The notes: a model not told the origin generated them from the letters alone. DNA of 64,000 bases from Parabacteroides sp900760525 (GCF_049860805.1 NZ_CP187555.1:4650001-4714000), one strand, 5' to 3'. Counted from the stretch's first letter, positions 52,825 through 61,056 are shown. Program-made: numbers and translations.

Positions 52825-53145
52825 TTACAAAATCGTAAAGCTGATTTTTCGTCCGAGGCCTTGGAATATCTTGAACAGGGTGGACAGTTGGATATCTGCA
52901 TGCCCGTTTTCGATACGGGAGATGTAACTTTTCTTCGTCCCGATCTTAGCGGCAAGCTGCTCTTGCGTCATGCCTGCTTTCAAGCGTTCCGCTTTCAACT
53001 GTTCGCCAATGATAAAAGCCTCGCAGTTACTTTCGAACTCATCCCGTTGAGGCGTACCCGGTGTGCCGAAGTCCTCGGTGATCAAATCCTCGATAGGGGT
53101 GCATCCTATTGCTTTCCAATCTTTTTTATTCATTGTTTGTCCCAT
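52825..53145 (-). CDS. XRE-family helix-turn-helix protein (HigA-like, no toxin gene)
   Basis: This 106-residue protein has a C-terminal HTH domain (LKAERLKAGMTQEQLAAKIGTKKSYISRIE split over about residues 52-81). The N-terminal part IEDLITEDFGTPGTPQRDEF is typical of antitoxins paired with RelE/HigB toxins. No toxin lies upstream or downstream here, so it looks orphaned. The promoter at 53162-53191 is clear. The start may be 53145 or 53133. Confidence 0.82.
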   Translation of the reverse strand: MGQTMNKKDWKAIGCTPIEDLITEDFGTPGTPQRDEFESNCEAFIIGEQLKAERLKAGMTQEQLAAKIGTKKSYISRIENGHADIQLSTLFKIFQGLGRKISFTIL

Positions 53146-53161
53146 TCAGGATTTACTTCGC

Positions 53162-53191
53162 CAAAGATAACGAATTAGTGAACAAAAGCAA
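53162..53191 (-). promoter_or_regulatory. Promoter of the orphan XRE gene
   Basis: On the minus strand, TTG (53189-53191), 19 nt and TATCTTTG (53162-53169) give a full consensus directly before the gene. Confidence 0.7.
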
Positions 53192-53221
53192 TGCTTTTTC
53201 AGATTTATTTTTTTCTTTCCC

Positions 53222-53304
53222 CCGCCTATACCCTATCAAGAAAAAACCTATACCCTTTTCCCCCGAAAGCTATAGCTTTTTGAGGGATAGGGTATAGGGT
53301 TTTT
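53222..53304. repeat. AAAACCTATACCCTTTT-type repeat cluster, copy 3
   Basis: Units CCTATACCCTATC, AAAACCTATACCCTTTT, AAAGCTATAGCTTTTTG and GATAGGGTATAGGGTTTTT occur within 80 bp in both orientations. The outer pair can fold into a hairpin. Related to 15405-15466 and 32881-32968. Confidence 0.7.
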
Positions 53305-53381
53305 GCCTTCTTGAAATCAGTTTGCCCTTTCCTGAAATCAGTTTCGGGGGGGAAAAGGACAGGAGAGGCGGAAAAGGCACT

Positions 53382-55646
53382 CTATTGTTTTTGGGGAACG
53401 GGAGAGGCTGTCTTTTTATATACTCCATGTGCTACACGCATGAAATACAAAGGAGTGAGCTTGTTTATGAAACGCCTTACACTCCGTTTCGACATCCCTT
53501 CCGACTCGCCCGAGAGGTAAGCATCTTGCAGGGTAAAAAGCTCCGGCAGCTTCTCTAACAGCCGGCGCGATTTGAGCGGGAAAGAAAGTTCGGGGGCGGT
53601 CTCGTCACGACGAAGCCCGGTCAGCAGCAGGCGGCTGTGCTCGAGGCAGGTTCCGGCGATCGAGAGGGCCGCCCGGAAATACTCGTCCGTGCAGTATTGC
53701 TGTTTCATCCCGTAGCCCGCCGCCCCGCAGCGCAGAGCGGTGAAGACCATGCAGAGGCGGAACGTGATCAGCCCGTAGCGCTTCACGACCCCGATGAACT
53801 CCTCGTCGCCAAACAAATCCGCCTCATGCAGCCATGCCGTGAAACGCCGGTTCAGCTCCCGCCATTGCGCGGACGTCAGGCATACCTGCAACGGACGCTT
53901 GCGGAGCGTCAAGGCAACCTCCATCACCTGCTGCGACAGTTCGGACAACTTCTTTTCCATCTCCATCCCGTCGCCTTCGGGCGAGACATCCTGCCAGGCT
54001 GCCTCGTTGCGGCACGTGTAAAGGAGCAGGCGGCTCACAAGCCCGCTCTCGGCATCGGGCACTAAGCGGGGGAACTGTCCCGGTGTGCCGGCTAAGAGCA
54101 ACGCCAGGCGAGGACGTTCGATGCGGATCAGCTCGTTGTCCGTCTTGCGCGACGAAGCGACCGGTTCGTGGTGGAACGCCTTGCGGAGCAGGTCGTCGAA
54201 CATCCCGAAGTCCAGTTTGCTCGCCGAAACGATCGTGTCGATCTCGCTGTCTGCCATCAGCCCGCCGATGCTGCCGTTGTCGCGCAGGTGGACGAGCAGT
54301 TTCGCTTTCGTGATCTGTGTCGGGATATTCAGGTAAACTGTGCTGGCAGGTTTCGGGGCGTCTTTCACCGTGACCGCCTGGCGGTTCTTGTGCGCTTCCG
54401 CCTTCTTCAGTTCCCATTCCTCCAAAGCCTGCAAGTATTCTTCCTCGGCACGCCCTGTCTCCGCCTCGATCAGTTCCGCATAGCGGTCGGCTAAGTGGCG
54501 CATATCGTTGATGCACCCCTTCCCGTTGGCAGCCGGAGCCACTTCGACGGTGAACAGGTGGGGGTAGACGTGTTTGCGGTGGTAGATGCCGAACACCTCC
54601 GGCAGGCAGGCGCTCAACACGGTGCAGGCCCCTAAGAGCGCCATGTCCCGTTCACGGCGTTGCGGGTAGAAGGCGACAGCTTCGCGGATCAGCGGCGGGA
54701 TCAATCCGTATAGCTCTTCGGGCAGGAAAGGAGTCTGTTCGCGGAGCCTCTCGCCAGACTCTTCGGGGTCGGGCTCATACCCTTCCGCGTCCGGAAATGT
54801 AGAGAGTGCCTTTTCAGCCTTTTTGTGTCCTTTTACATTGCCGGAAGTTGCATGCTCGTTTGCATTCCCCTGATAAGCAGAAGATAACGCCTGGCTGATT
54901 TCCGCCGCCGTAAAATCCGGTGCTTGCAAGCGGAGCGTGCAGCAAGCGACCGTTTCGGCATATGAAAAGCCCCTCCGGTTCGCCTCGCAACCGAGGCGGT
55001 AGACCGTCTGGTTGCGCGCCCCTGCCAACGGCGGGTTACGGTCGAGGAAACGTCCGACAAACGCTTCGACACCCTTTTCGGCCGGTTGCTGTTCGGGGAC
55101 GTGGAAGACTTCCGCCTCCGGGTTGTAATACGCCTCCTCGTCGTCACTCACGTAACAGCAGCGGCTGATGTCCTTGCATTTGGCATCGCTCGCCACATCG
55201 CCCGCCTTCTCGTAGAAGGCGGCGATGGTCCGGTAGGCTTCGCGGTGGTGTTCGGCGCTGCTGTCGACCCGGACGAATACCTTCAGGCCGTGCCCGCCGG
55301 GACTGACGAACATCGCCAGCGTGTAGCGCAGCATCCGGAGGACGGCGATCAGTGCCGCAAGGTCTTTCACATGATCGAAATCCAGCCCGACGATCTTGCT
55401 GTATTCCTGTAACGCGTCGGCCTTATGTCCGCCCTTGAACACCCCCGAAGGGGTGAATCCAGGCAATCCGCCTTTCAACTTCCGGGCTTCTTCGGCCTTC
55501 CCTTCCGCCAGGGCGGTACGGTAGGCAGTGATTTCAGCTACCCACCGGCGACGGCGGATCAGGATGATGATCTCTTCGAAGGTTAACACTTGGCACTCGG
55601 TCCGGTACAGGCTGGCGTAAAAAGAAACTTGTTCTTGCTTTTCCAT
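53382..55646 (-). CDS. VirE_N / DUF3987 primase-helicase-like protein
   Basis: This 754-residue protein has an N-terminal BT4734/VirE_N-type primase-like domain (about 45-180, ILIRRRRWVAEI, SKIVGLDFDHVKDL, FVSPGGHGLKVFVRV). A DUF3987 region follows (about 300-690, PPLIREAVAFYPQRRERDMALLGACTVLS). The second part has a degenerate helicase-like fold. Such genes sit with DUF4248, HU-like and amidase genes in Bacteroidales and derive from phage or plasmid replication modules. Current function is unknown. Confidence 0.82.
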   Translation of the reverse strand: MEKQEQVSFYASLYRTECQVLTFEEIIILIRRRRWVAEITAYRTALAEGKAEEARKLKGGLPGFTPSGVFKGGHKADALQEYSKIVGLDFDHVKDLAALIAVLRMLRYTLAMFVSPGGHGLKVFVRVDSSAEHHREAYRTIAAFYEKAGDVASDAKCKDISRCCYVSDDEEAYYNPEAEVFHVPEQQPAEKGVEAFVGRFLDRNPPLAGARNQTVYRLGCEANRRGFSYAETVACCTLRLQAPDFTAAEISQALSSAYQGNANEHATSGNVKGHKKAEKALSTFPDAEGYEPDPEESGERLREQTPFLPEELYGLIPPLIREAVAFYPQRRERDMALLGACTVLSACLPEVFGIYHRKHVYPHLFTVEVAPAANGKGCINDMRHLADRYAELIEAETGRAEEEYLQALEEWELKKAEAHKNRQAVTVKDAPKPASTVYLNIPTQITKAKLLVHLRDNGSIGGLMADSEIDTIVSASKLDFGMFDDLLRKAFHHEPVASSRKTDNELIRIERPRLALLLAGTPGQFPRLVPDAESGLVSRLLLYTCRNEAAWQDVSPEGDGMEMEKKLSELSQQVMEVALTLRKRPLQVCLTSAQWRELNRRFTAWLHEADLFGDEEFIGVVKRYGLITFRLCMVFTALRCGAAGYGMKQQYCTDEYFRAALSIAGTCLEHSRLLLTGLRRDETAPELSFPLKSRRLLEKLPELFTLQDAYLSGESEGMSKRSVRRFINKLTPLYFMRVAHGVYKKTASPVPQKQ

Positions 55647-55805
55647 TTGATATTACATTTAAGGCAAAAAAGATTGCCGGTTGATATTATACACCAAAGG
55701 TAAGCGTTGCAAATTGTGCCGGCAACCCTATCCCGGAGCCTATGCGTTGAGCTGTATGTCGCTGTTTAATAATCTGATAGAGATTACGATTCCGATAGAA
55801 GGATA

Positions 55806-56180
55806 TTATTTTCGCGAGGTCTTATTTTTGATATTTAACACTTCATACAATAGTTCCTTGTCTTTGGAATAGTAATACTTGGCCAGCGTCGTGACCGACA
55901 CGCCGAAGCGGAAGATGATTTGCATCGCTCTAAAGAGCAGTGCCGCCTTTCCCTCGTCTTCCGAAAACTCCGGCAAGTTGCGTATCCCGCTGAAATATTC
56001 GACAAGTGGACGTGCGTCTTCCACCGGAATCCGTCTGTCTTCCACTCCCGCGACCTCTTCAAGCAACGTCTGTATCCTGTTGCGGCAGGTACGGATGGCT
56101 TTCTCTGTGTAGTGGGTCGGGTTCCGGTCTGTCTCTTGTTTCAACTTGTACTTTTCCAGGCGGGTGTACAACTCCGCCAT
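55806..56180 (-). CDS. Hypothetical helical protein
   Basis: This 124-residue, highly charged protein starts with MAELYTRLEKYKLKQE and has no signal peptide. YFSGIRNLPEFSEDEGKAALL and a possible C-terminal helix-turn-helix-like segment (FGVSVTTLAKYYYSKDKEL) are visible. It lies upstream of the primase-like gene on the same strand, 160 bp away, and may belong to the same cassette. I recognise no family. Confidence 0.55.
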   Translation of the reverse strand: MAELYTRLEKYKLKQETDRNPTHYTEKAIRTCRNRIQTLLEEVAGVEDRRIPVEDARPLVEYFSGIRNLPEFSEDEGKAALLFRAMQIIFRFGVSVTTLAKYYYSKDKELLYEVLNIKNKTSRK

Positions 56181-56328
56181 TTCCTGTGCTTTCTTGGAAA
56201 GCTTCTGTTTTTTTTGATCATATGTTTATTATTTTTTTGCTTTCTTTTTGACCGTCTGCTTCAGCAGACTGCAAAAGAAAATGGATAAGGGGGGCGGTTG
56301 ATAGCGACACTGTCTTGGGGCTGTAAGC

Positions 56329-56469
56329 TGATTTATGTGTGTGATAGAATGACATGGTTGTCCGAAATGATTGTCGTTCTGTAGGGGCAGGTTCTAAACC
56401 TGCCCGATATTGACAAATGTACACATTGCTGCAATCGGGCGGGTTTAGAACCCGCCCCTACAGGGACAC
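56329..56469. repeat. Dispersed hairpin repeat, copy A'
   Basis: Nearly identical to 790-926, including the flanking TGATTTATG and TGACATGG-like segment. The paired palindromes start with GTAGGGGCAGGTTCTAAAC. Both copies lie within 1 kb of an S-layer-like gene. Confidence 0.8.
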
Positions 56470-56500
56470 TCCTCCATGTTATATGCCGGCAAAGGCGACC

Positions 56501-56553
56501 CCGTAACCGGAATAAATTTTTACCCGCGGGCGTAAAATTTATTCCGGTTACGG
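56501..56553. repeat. Long near-perfect palindrome
   Basis: CCGTAACCGGAATAAATTTT (56501-56520) and its reverse complement (56534-56553) are separated by a short GC loop, TACCCGCGGGCGT. One extra T is the only asymmetry in the outer 22 bp. The element is a strong cruciform candidate between the hairpin repeat and the terminator of locus 3. Confidence 0.8.
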
Positions 56554-56572
56554 CATAAGTCCTAAAACAACG

Positions 56573-56609
56573 AAGCCCCGGAGATAGTATCACCTCCGGG
56601 GCTTGTTTT
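56573..56609 (-). terminator. Terminator after S-layer-like gene 3
   Basis: AAGCCCCGGAG pairs perfectly over 11 bp with CTCCGGGGCTT. T-rich tracts lie on both sides, so it may work in both directions. Confidence 0.7.
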
Positions 56610-56665
56610 GTGTATGCTTTCCTCCTTCACAGGGGTACTGGCTACTTGAACTTTTAAATTCAATA

Positions 56666-56763
56666 TACTTTAGTATTATTAATATTAAATCCGGTTGCCT
56701 GTTCACCTGTCGCAGGGTAATTGGAGGATTAATCCGCGCAACCGAAGAATTATTTGATTATAA
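56666..56763 (+). other. Structured inverted leader-like element behind gene 3
   Basis: On the plus strand, opposite to gene 3, TACTTTAGTATTATTAATAT begins the element and AGAATTATTTGATTATAA ends it. The interior folds into a three-way shape closed by CGGTTGC and GCAACCG, with ACCTGTCGCAGGGT and GGATTAATCC hairpins. It matches the minus-strand element 28583-28709. Confidence 0.5.
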
Positions 56764-56780
56764 AATTTTAGTACCAATCA

Positions 56781-59700
56781 TTACTTGATGATAGCTTTAA
56801 CAGCTTCTTCACCTTCAACAGCTACTACGACTACACCCTGAGGAGCAGCGATTACAGCATTGTCAGATGCGATAACTGTGTTGGCAACTACCTGGCCAAG
56901 AACATTGCTTACGACAACCTTCTTACCCTGAGCACCAGCGATTGTTACTTGACCTTCGCCAGCAATAACAGTTACTTCAGATGTTGCGATCTTTTCGTTG
57001 TCCGTCGGAGTCAGATCGGTTGTATTTACGTTGAACAACTGAGCCTGTTCTCTGTTACCCAATACCAAGATACCGTTCAGATAGCTTACATATTTGCTAC
57101 CATTTGCATCAGCAGCAGTTTCAATTCTGTAAGTACCGTCGCTTTCGATTGCGAATGCCCAAGTAGCAGGAGTTACACCCTTGTTACCTACAACATCGAT
57201 TGTGTCTGTATCAACCGGTTTTACTTTAGAGATAGCCAAAGAATCGTTTTCGCCGAATTCAACGCGCTGTGCGTGAACAAAGCCGATACGAGTCAAGTTA
57301 TCCTGTTCATATTTAACTGTGTCGTTGCTGCGTTTTGCAACAATAGAGTCGTTATAGCTTACCATGTATGCTTTTTCATCAAATGAACCAGTCTTTTCTA
57401 CGTCGATCGGTTTTGTGATGTAGTAAGCATAGCGGATGTTGTTCTTACGATTTACATAAGCAGTGTCCAGACCCAAAACGAAATCATTGTCAGTTGCAGC
57501 AGCCTTCAGATCCAAACCTGTACGTTTAACTACAGCGAACGGTTTAACAGCAGTTACCTTAGAAGCAGGGTCACCATCCAGAGAGATGATTACACTTGTA
57601 GGTTCTGTGATTTCGAAGTTCTTGTAAATGTCGGTAGAATTGTCTGTCAAATCATAAACAAATGCAGTTGCTTCATCCAAGTTAACGGCTACAGCCTGTC
57701 CATTCTGGTTGTAAGAAACCTTCTTGCTTGTCTGATAAGTCTTGGAAGATGCATCGTAAGCACCAATCAATACTTCATATTCGTTAGCTTCGTTGTTTAC
57801 ATTTCTGAATTGGAGCAACAGGTTAGTCGGAACTTTTGTTACAACCAGTTCGTTGTCTTCATTTACATCCAGATACAAAGTATCTTTTCCGTCTTTAGCA
57901 TACAGCTGATAATACTGTTTTTCCAGATTCTTGTCGTTCATGTCATAAGCAGAAGTAACTTCTTTCTTATTTTCATCCAGCATAGCCTTCAAGCCTAAAG
58001 CCTTAGTCTGGTCTTTAGCAGCAACCAATGTAGAATCAGCATTACCGTCGAATGTCAGGAAGAACGGAACTTCAGGATTTGCATAGTTGATAGCAGACAA
58101 TACATAGTCAGAGATCTGCTGGATCGGTTCTGTAATGAACTTGTAACCCAGGTGTTCGTCTTTTGCATCAGCGATTTCTACCAGCTGGAATGTATCACGT
58201 GCAGATGTAGTATAGATCATATCTTTTTCTTCACCTACGACATACAGTTTCTGGCCTTTGACTACACTTGCAGCGAAGTCACGGTTGTCCAAAGAATAGA
58301 TATTACCATTCTTAGTTGCAACGAACTGGGTTCCCGGAACATTTTCATAAGCAACTTTTGCCCATGTCGTAAAGTCTGCCGGAGTTGATACGCGATATTT
58401 ACCTTCTTTTTCAGAAGCCTTTGTCTTTTCAACTACGAAATAGATAGCGCCATCTTTTACCAGAGTAGCTAACTTCGGTTCTGTGAAAGAGATCTTCGTG
58501 TTCTTAACAGCATCTTCATTTTCTTTGTCTGCAAGAAGAACTGAAGCCTCACGGGAGTTACCTAATGTACGGATAACAACGTTCTTGCCTGGTGCAAAGG
58601 AAGCAATAGCATCTGTTGCATCACTATAATATTTTGCAGGATTAGCCGGTTCTTTCCAAGCGTTTGCATAAATAAGGATAGAGTCACCCTGTTCTACATC
58701 CTTGATTTCAACATCCATCTTGAACAAAGCCGGAGTAGCCCATTCGCCTAAGTTCGGAACAAGGATTACTTCCATTTTTGTTTCATCAAATTCATAATCA
58801 TCGGCTGTTACATCAACAGCTGACATATCATCAGACTTAACAACAACTTCATTCAACTTAGTTGTACCCAAAGACATATACTTTTCTTTAGATGCTACGT
58901 AAGCAGTGTCAACTACTACATAAGTATCTTTTTCTCCTACAACTGCATAAGGATAATAATCTTTAGCTGTAATGGCAGCAGAAGCCGTAACAGAAACAAC
59001 GTCGTCTGCAACCAATGCTTCCAATGTTTTTTGATGAGCGTCAGCATAACCGGCAGCTAAAGCTTTCAATGCTTTATCAGCAGCAACCTTTTCTACTGTA
59101 TAATCTGTATAGTCAACTTTGTCGGCAGCAATACGATAAATACCTGTTGCAAAATTATCAACAGCAGCCTTTACCTTTACGATAGCAGCAGAAGCAGCCA
59201 ATTTGTCAATTTCTTTAACAGCTGCATCGCGGGCGTCTGTTACTTTTTTAAGTTTAGCGGCAGCATCTTTTACTTTATATACTTCGGGAGCACCGGCAGC
59301 AGCTACATTTTCGTATTTGTTACCTGCATCATTACCCTGAGTTAAAAGAGCAGCAACTGCTTTTGCAACTGTACCATCGGCAATAAACAGTTCCTTTACT
59401 TTATCTTCAGCAAGAAGAGCTGAAGTAGTTGTAATATCGGCTTTATTCGGAGCTTTAGCTGCAATAGTTCCTGCTTCAGCAGCTGTTTCGTTCATAGCTG
59501 TTGTAATTTCAGCTACATAAGCATTGACAGCGCCTTTGAAGTCTGCAACATCCGATACGACTTCATTAGCAGCTTTCAATGCAGCATCAAATTTTGCCAT
59601 ATCGTATTTTGCAGCAGAATATACAGCATTCTCAACAGCCTGCAATTCACCTGCAGAGAACGGGTTCGTAAACTTCGCATTGTCGGTGATGTCTTTGCTG

Positions 59701-60422
59701 AAGAACAACTGGAATGCTTCGTTACCGATTGCGTTCAACATAGGAGCCGACATTGTAACAGATGATGCTGTTAATGCAGCAACTGCAGGTGTAGCCTTTG
59801 TACCAGTAAACGTCAACTTTTTAACAGCCGCATCCAACTCTGCAGAAGTCTTAATATCCTTTGCATCTACTGTCGCACACATCAATTTGATTACATCGCC
59901 AACTGTATTCAGCTGGTAACCTACCACTTTCTTAGCAGCAGCATCATAATATGCGGCAGGGGCAAAATCAATGTCACCCAGGGTTACTTCCCCATCCACA
60001 TATTTGTCTGCAGTAACAGTCGCAATATACTGGACACCCGGTGCAACCACTGCGCCCGGTGCATAGTATTCCGACTTGTTGGCTGCAGCATCAGCCTTTG
60101 TTAAAGCCACAGGACCATTCACCTTGTTTTCAACGCTTACATAATAACCTGCAATCAAGCCATTAGCGTCTTTGTAAGGAGTCAAATTCAGTTTCCACAA
60201 AGTCTTGTTGTACTTTTCCAAAGTAGGTACATTTTCCGATGTTGGATCGTCTGCCAAAGCCAAACTGTCGCGAGTAGCACCTTCTCCTACAGTCAAGTAC
60301 TTGTCTGATCCTACTTTAATCTGGATATACTCTCCAACAGGATAAGCATCAGCCATCGCATTGAAGGAAAATCCACCTGCTACCAGAGCGGTAGCCAAAA
60401 GAGTAGAAAATCTTTTGTTCAT
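56781..60422 (-). CDS. S-layer-like secreted protein 3 with DUF6383/T9SS-type C-terminal domain
   Basis: This largest paralogue has 1213 residues. MNKRFSTLLATALVAGGFSF opens a signal peptide ending near residue 25. Residues about 240-480 are Ala/Lys/Val-rich and probably helical, unlike genes 1 and 2. The segment before the C-terminus (YMVSYNDSIVAKRSND, LTRIGFVHAQRVEFGEND) is homologous to gene 1. The C-terminal 70 residues carry KKVVVSNVLGQVVANT and end in EGEEAVKAIIK. About ten O-glycosylation sequons are seen, fewer than in the others. The upstream promoter element faces away, so the gene should be OFF. Confidence 0.75.
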   Translation of the reverse strand: MNKRFSTLLATALVAGGFSFNAMADAYPVGEYIQIKVGSDKYLTVGEGATRDSLALADDPTSENVPTLEKYNKTLWKLNLTPYKDANGLIAGYYVSVENKVNGPVALTKADAAANKSEYYAPGAVVAPGVQYIATVTADKYVDGEVTLGDIDFAPAAYYDAAAKKVVGYQLNTVGDVIKLMCATVDAKDIKTSAELDAAVKKLTFTGTKATPAVAALTASSVTMSAPMLNAIGNEAFQLFFSKDITDNAKFTNPFSAGELQAVENAVYSAAKYDMAKFDAALKAANEVVSDVADFKGAVNAYVAEITTAMNETAAEAGTIAAKAPNKADITTTSALLAEDKVKELFIADGTVAKAVAALLTQGNDAGNKYENVAAAGAPEVYKVKDAAAKLKKVTDARDAAVKEIDKLAASAAIVKVKAAVDNFATGIYRIAADKVDYTDYTVEKVAADKALKALAAGYADAHQKTLEALVADDVVSVTASAAITAKDYYPYAVVGEKDTYVVVDTAYVASKEKYMSLGTTKLNEVVVKSDDMSAVDVTADDYEFDETKMEVILVPNLGEWATPALFKMDVEIKDVEQGDSILIYANAWKEPANPAKYYSDATDAIASFAPGKNVVIRTLGNSREASVLLADKENEDAVKNTKISFTEPKLATLVKDGAIYFVVEKTKASEKEGKYRVSTPADFTTWAKVAYENVPGTQFVATKNGNIYSLDNRDFAASVVKGQKLYVVGEEKDMIYTTSARDTFQLVEIADAKDEHLGYKFITEPIQQISDYVLSAINYANPEVPFFLTFDGNADSTLVAAKDQTKALGLKAMLDENKKEVTSAYDMNDKNLEKQYYQLYAKDGKDTLYLDVNEDNELVVTKVPTNLLLQFRNVNNEANEYEVLIGAYDASSKTYQTSKKVSYNQNGQAVAVNLDEATAFVYDLTDNSTDIYKNFEITEPTSVIISLDGDPASKVTAVKPFAVVKRTGLDLKAAATDNDFVLGLDTAYVNRKNNIRYAYYITKPIDVEKTGSFDEKAYMVSYNDSIVAKRSNDTVKYEQDNLTRIGFVHAQRVEFGENDSLAISKVKPVDTDTIDVVGNKGVTPATWAFAIESDGTYRIETAADANGSKYVSYLNGILVLGNREQAQLFNVNTTDLTPTDNEKIATSEVTVIAGEGQVTIAGAQGKKVVVSNVLGQVVANTVIASDNAVIAAPQGVVVVAVEGEEAVKAIIK

Positions 60423-60526
60423 AATTCTAAAATGTTTAATTAATAAATAGTATATCTATATGTATTCAATCTTTCGATAGCCCTTGTTTTACAAGAGTTA
60501 ACTAAATTCCTGTATAATGACGAGGG

Positions 60527-60726
60527 AAAACGTACGTTTTTTTTAGTCATTTTTCCGGGGGCATTGAGAGCGTTTGTATAGGAAAGAAGGTTTTTCGTAC
60601 TGGTTATGCTATCTAATTGATAAGAAAGAATATAGAAAAGGAAAATTTATAGGGAGAAAGGATTGCAAGTTTAAAAAGTAGTTGTATTTTTGTAGCTGAA
60701 AAATGACGAATTTAAACGTACGTTTT
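60527..60726 (+). promoter_or_regulatory. Invertible promoter element, locus 3 (OFF orientation)
   Basis: This 200-bp segment is bounded by 29-bp inverted repeats at 60527-60555 and 60698-60726, matching at 25 of 29 positions and built on AAAACGTACGTTT with GTCATTTTTC at the inner end. The interior matches locus 1 and locus 2 elements (GATAAGAAAGAATATAGAAA from 60619). The promoter reads rightward, away from the minus-strand gene 3 and toward the MNT/HEPN pair. Inversion would place the start site near 60554, about 130 nt before gene 3. Confidence 0.78.
60663..60692 (+). promoter_or_regulatory. Promoter inside locus 3 element, facing away from gene 3
   Basis: TTG (60663-60665), 19 nt, TATTTTTG (60685-60692), the same layout as in loci 1 and 2. 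Confidence 0.75.
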
Positions 60727-61056
60727 CATTAGTCATTTTGAAAGTCACACCTATCTTTGTCATATCCAATTACTTACAATCATAAAAACAGCCTAAAACA
60801 AACCGAAATCCCCGTCTTTTTATATAATGTACATATGTACCTATATTTGCATATAAATCAAAGTCTATCAACTATATACGTAATATCCGCAAATAACCCG
60901 TCCCTACTTTCAAAATAGCCCAAATCGGCCTTTTTCAGGAATACTCCGCTTTGCATTGTTCCCTTGTTGTTAACAAAACTAAAACATAAGCGGGGAAGGA
61001 AGCTCTTTCTTCTCTATAGCCCCGATGAATGTTTACCTTAAAGTAATTCCCTGATA
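60727..61056. other. Intergenic region right of locus 3 element
   Basis: AT-rich DNA with no gene. It contains TATATAATGTACATATGTAC (60822-60841), similar to sequences at 1016-1036 and, inverted, at 25734-25757, each beside an invertible element. The conserved TATATAATGTAC part may be a binding site. Confidence 0.45.

Noticed and set aside
53637..55412. Plus-strand frames up to 142 codons opposite the VirE_N/DUF3987 gene
   Set aside because: Antisense shadows of a well-supported 754-codon gene; no recognisable proteins.
56603..56788. 61-codon frame opposite the end of S-layer-like gene 3
   Set aside because: It crosses the structured leader-like element and the gene 3 terminus, with no domain or promoter.
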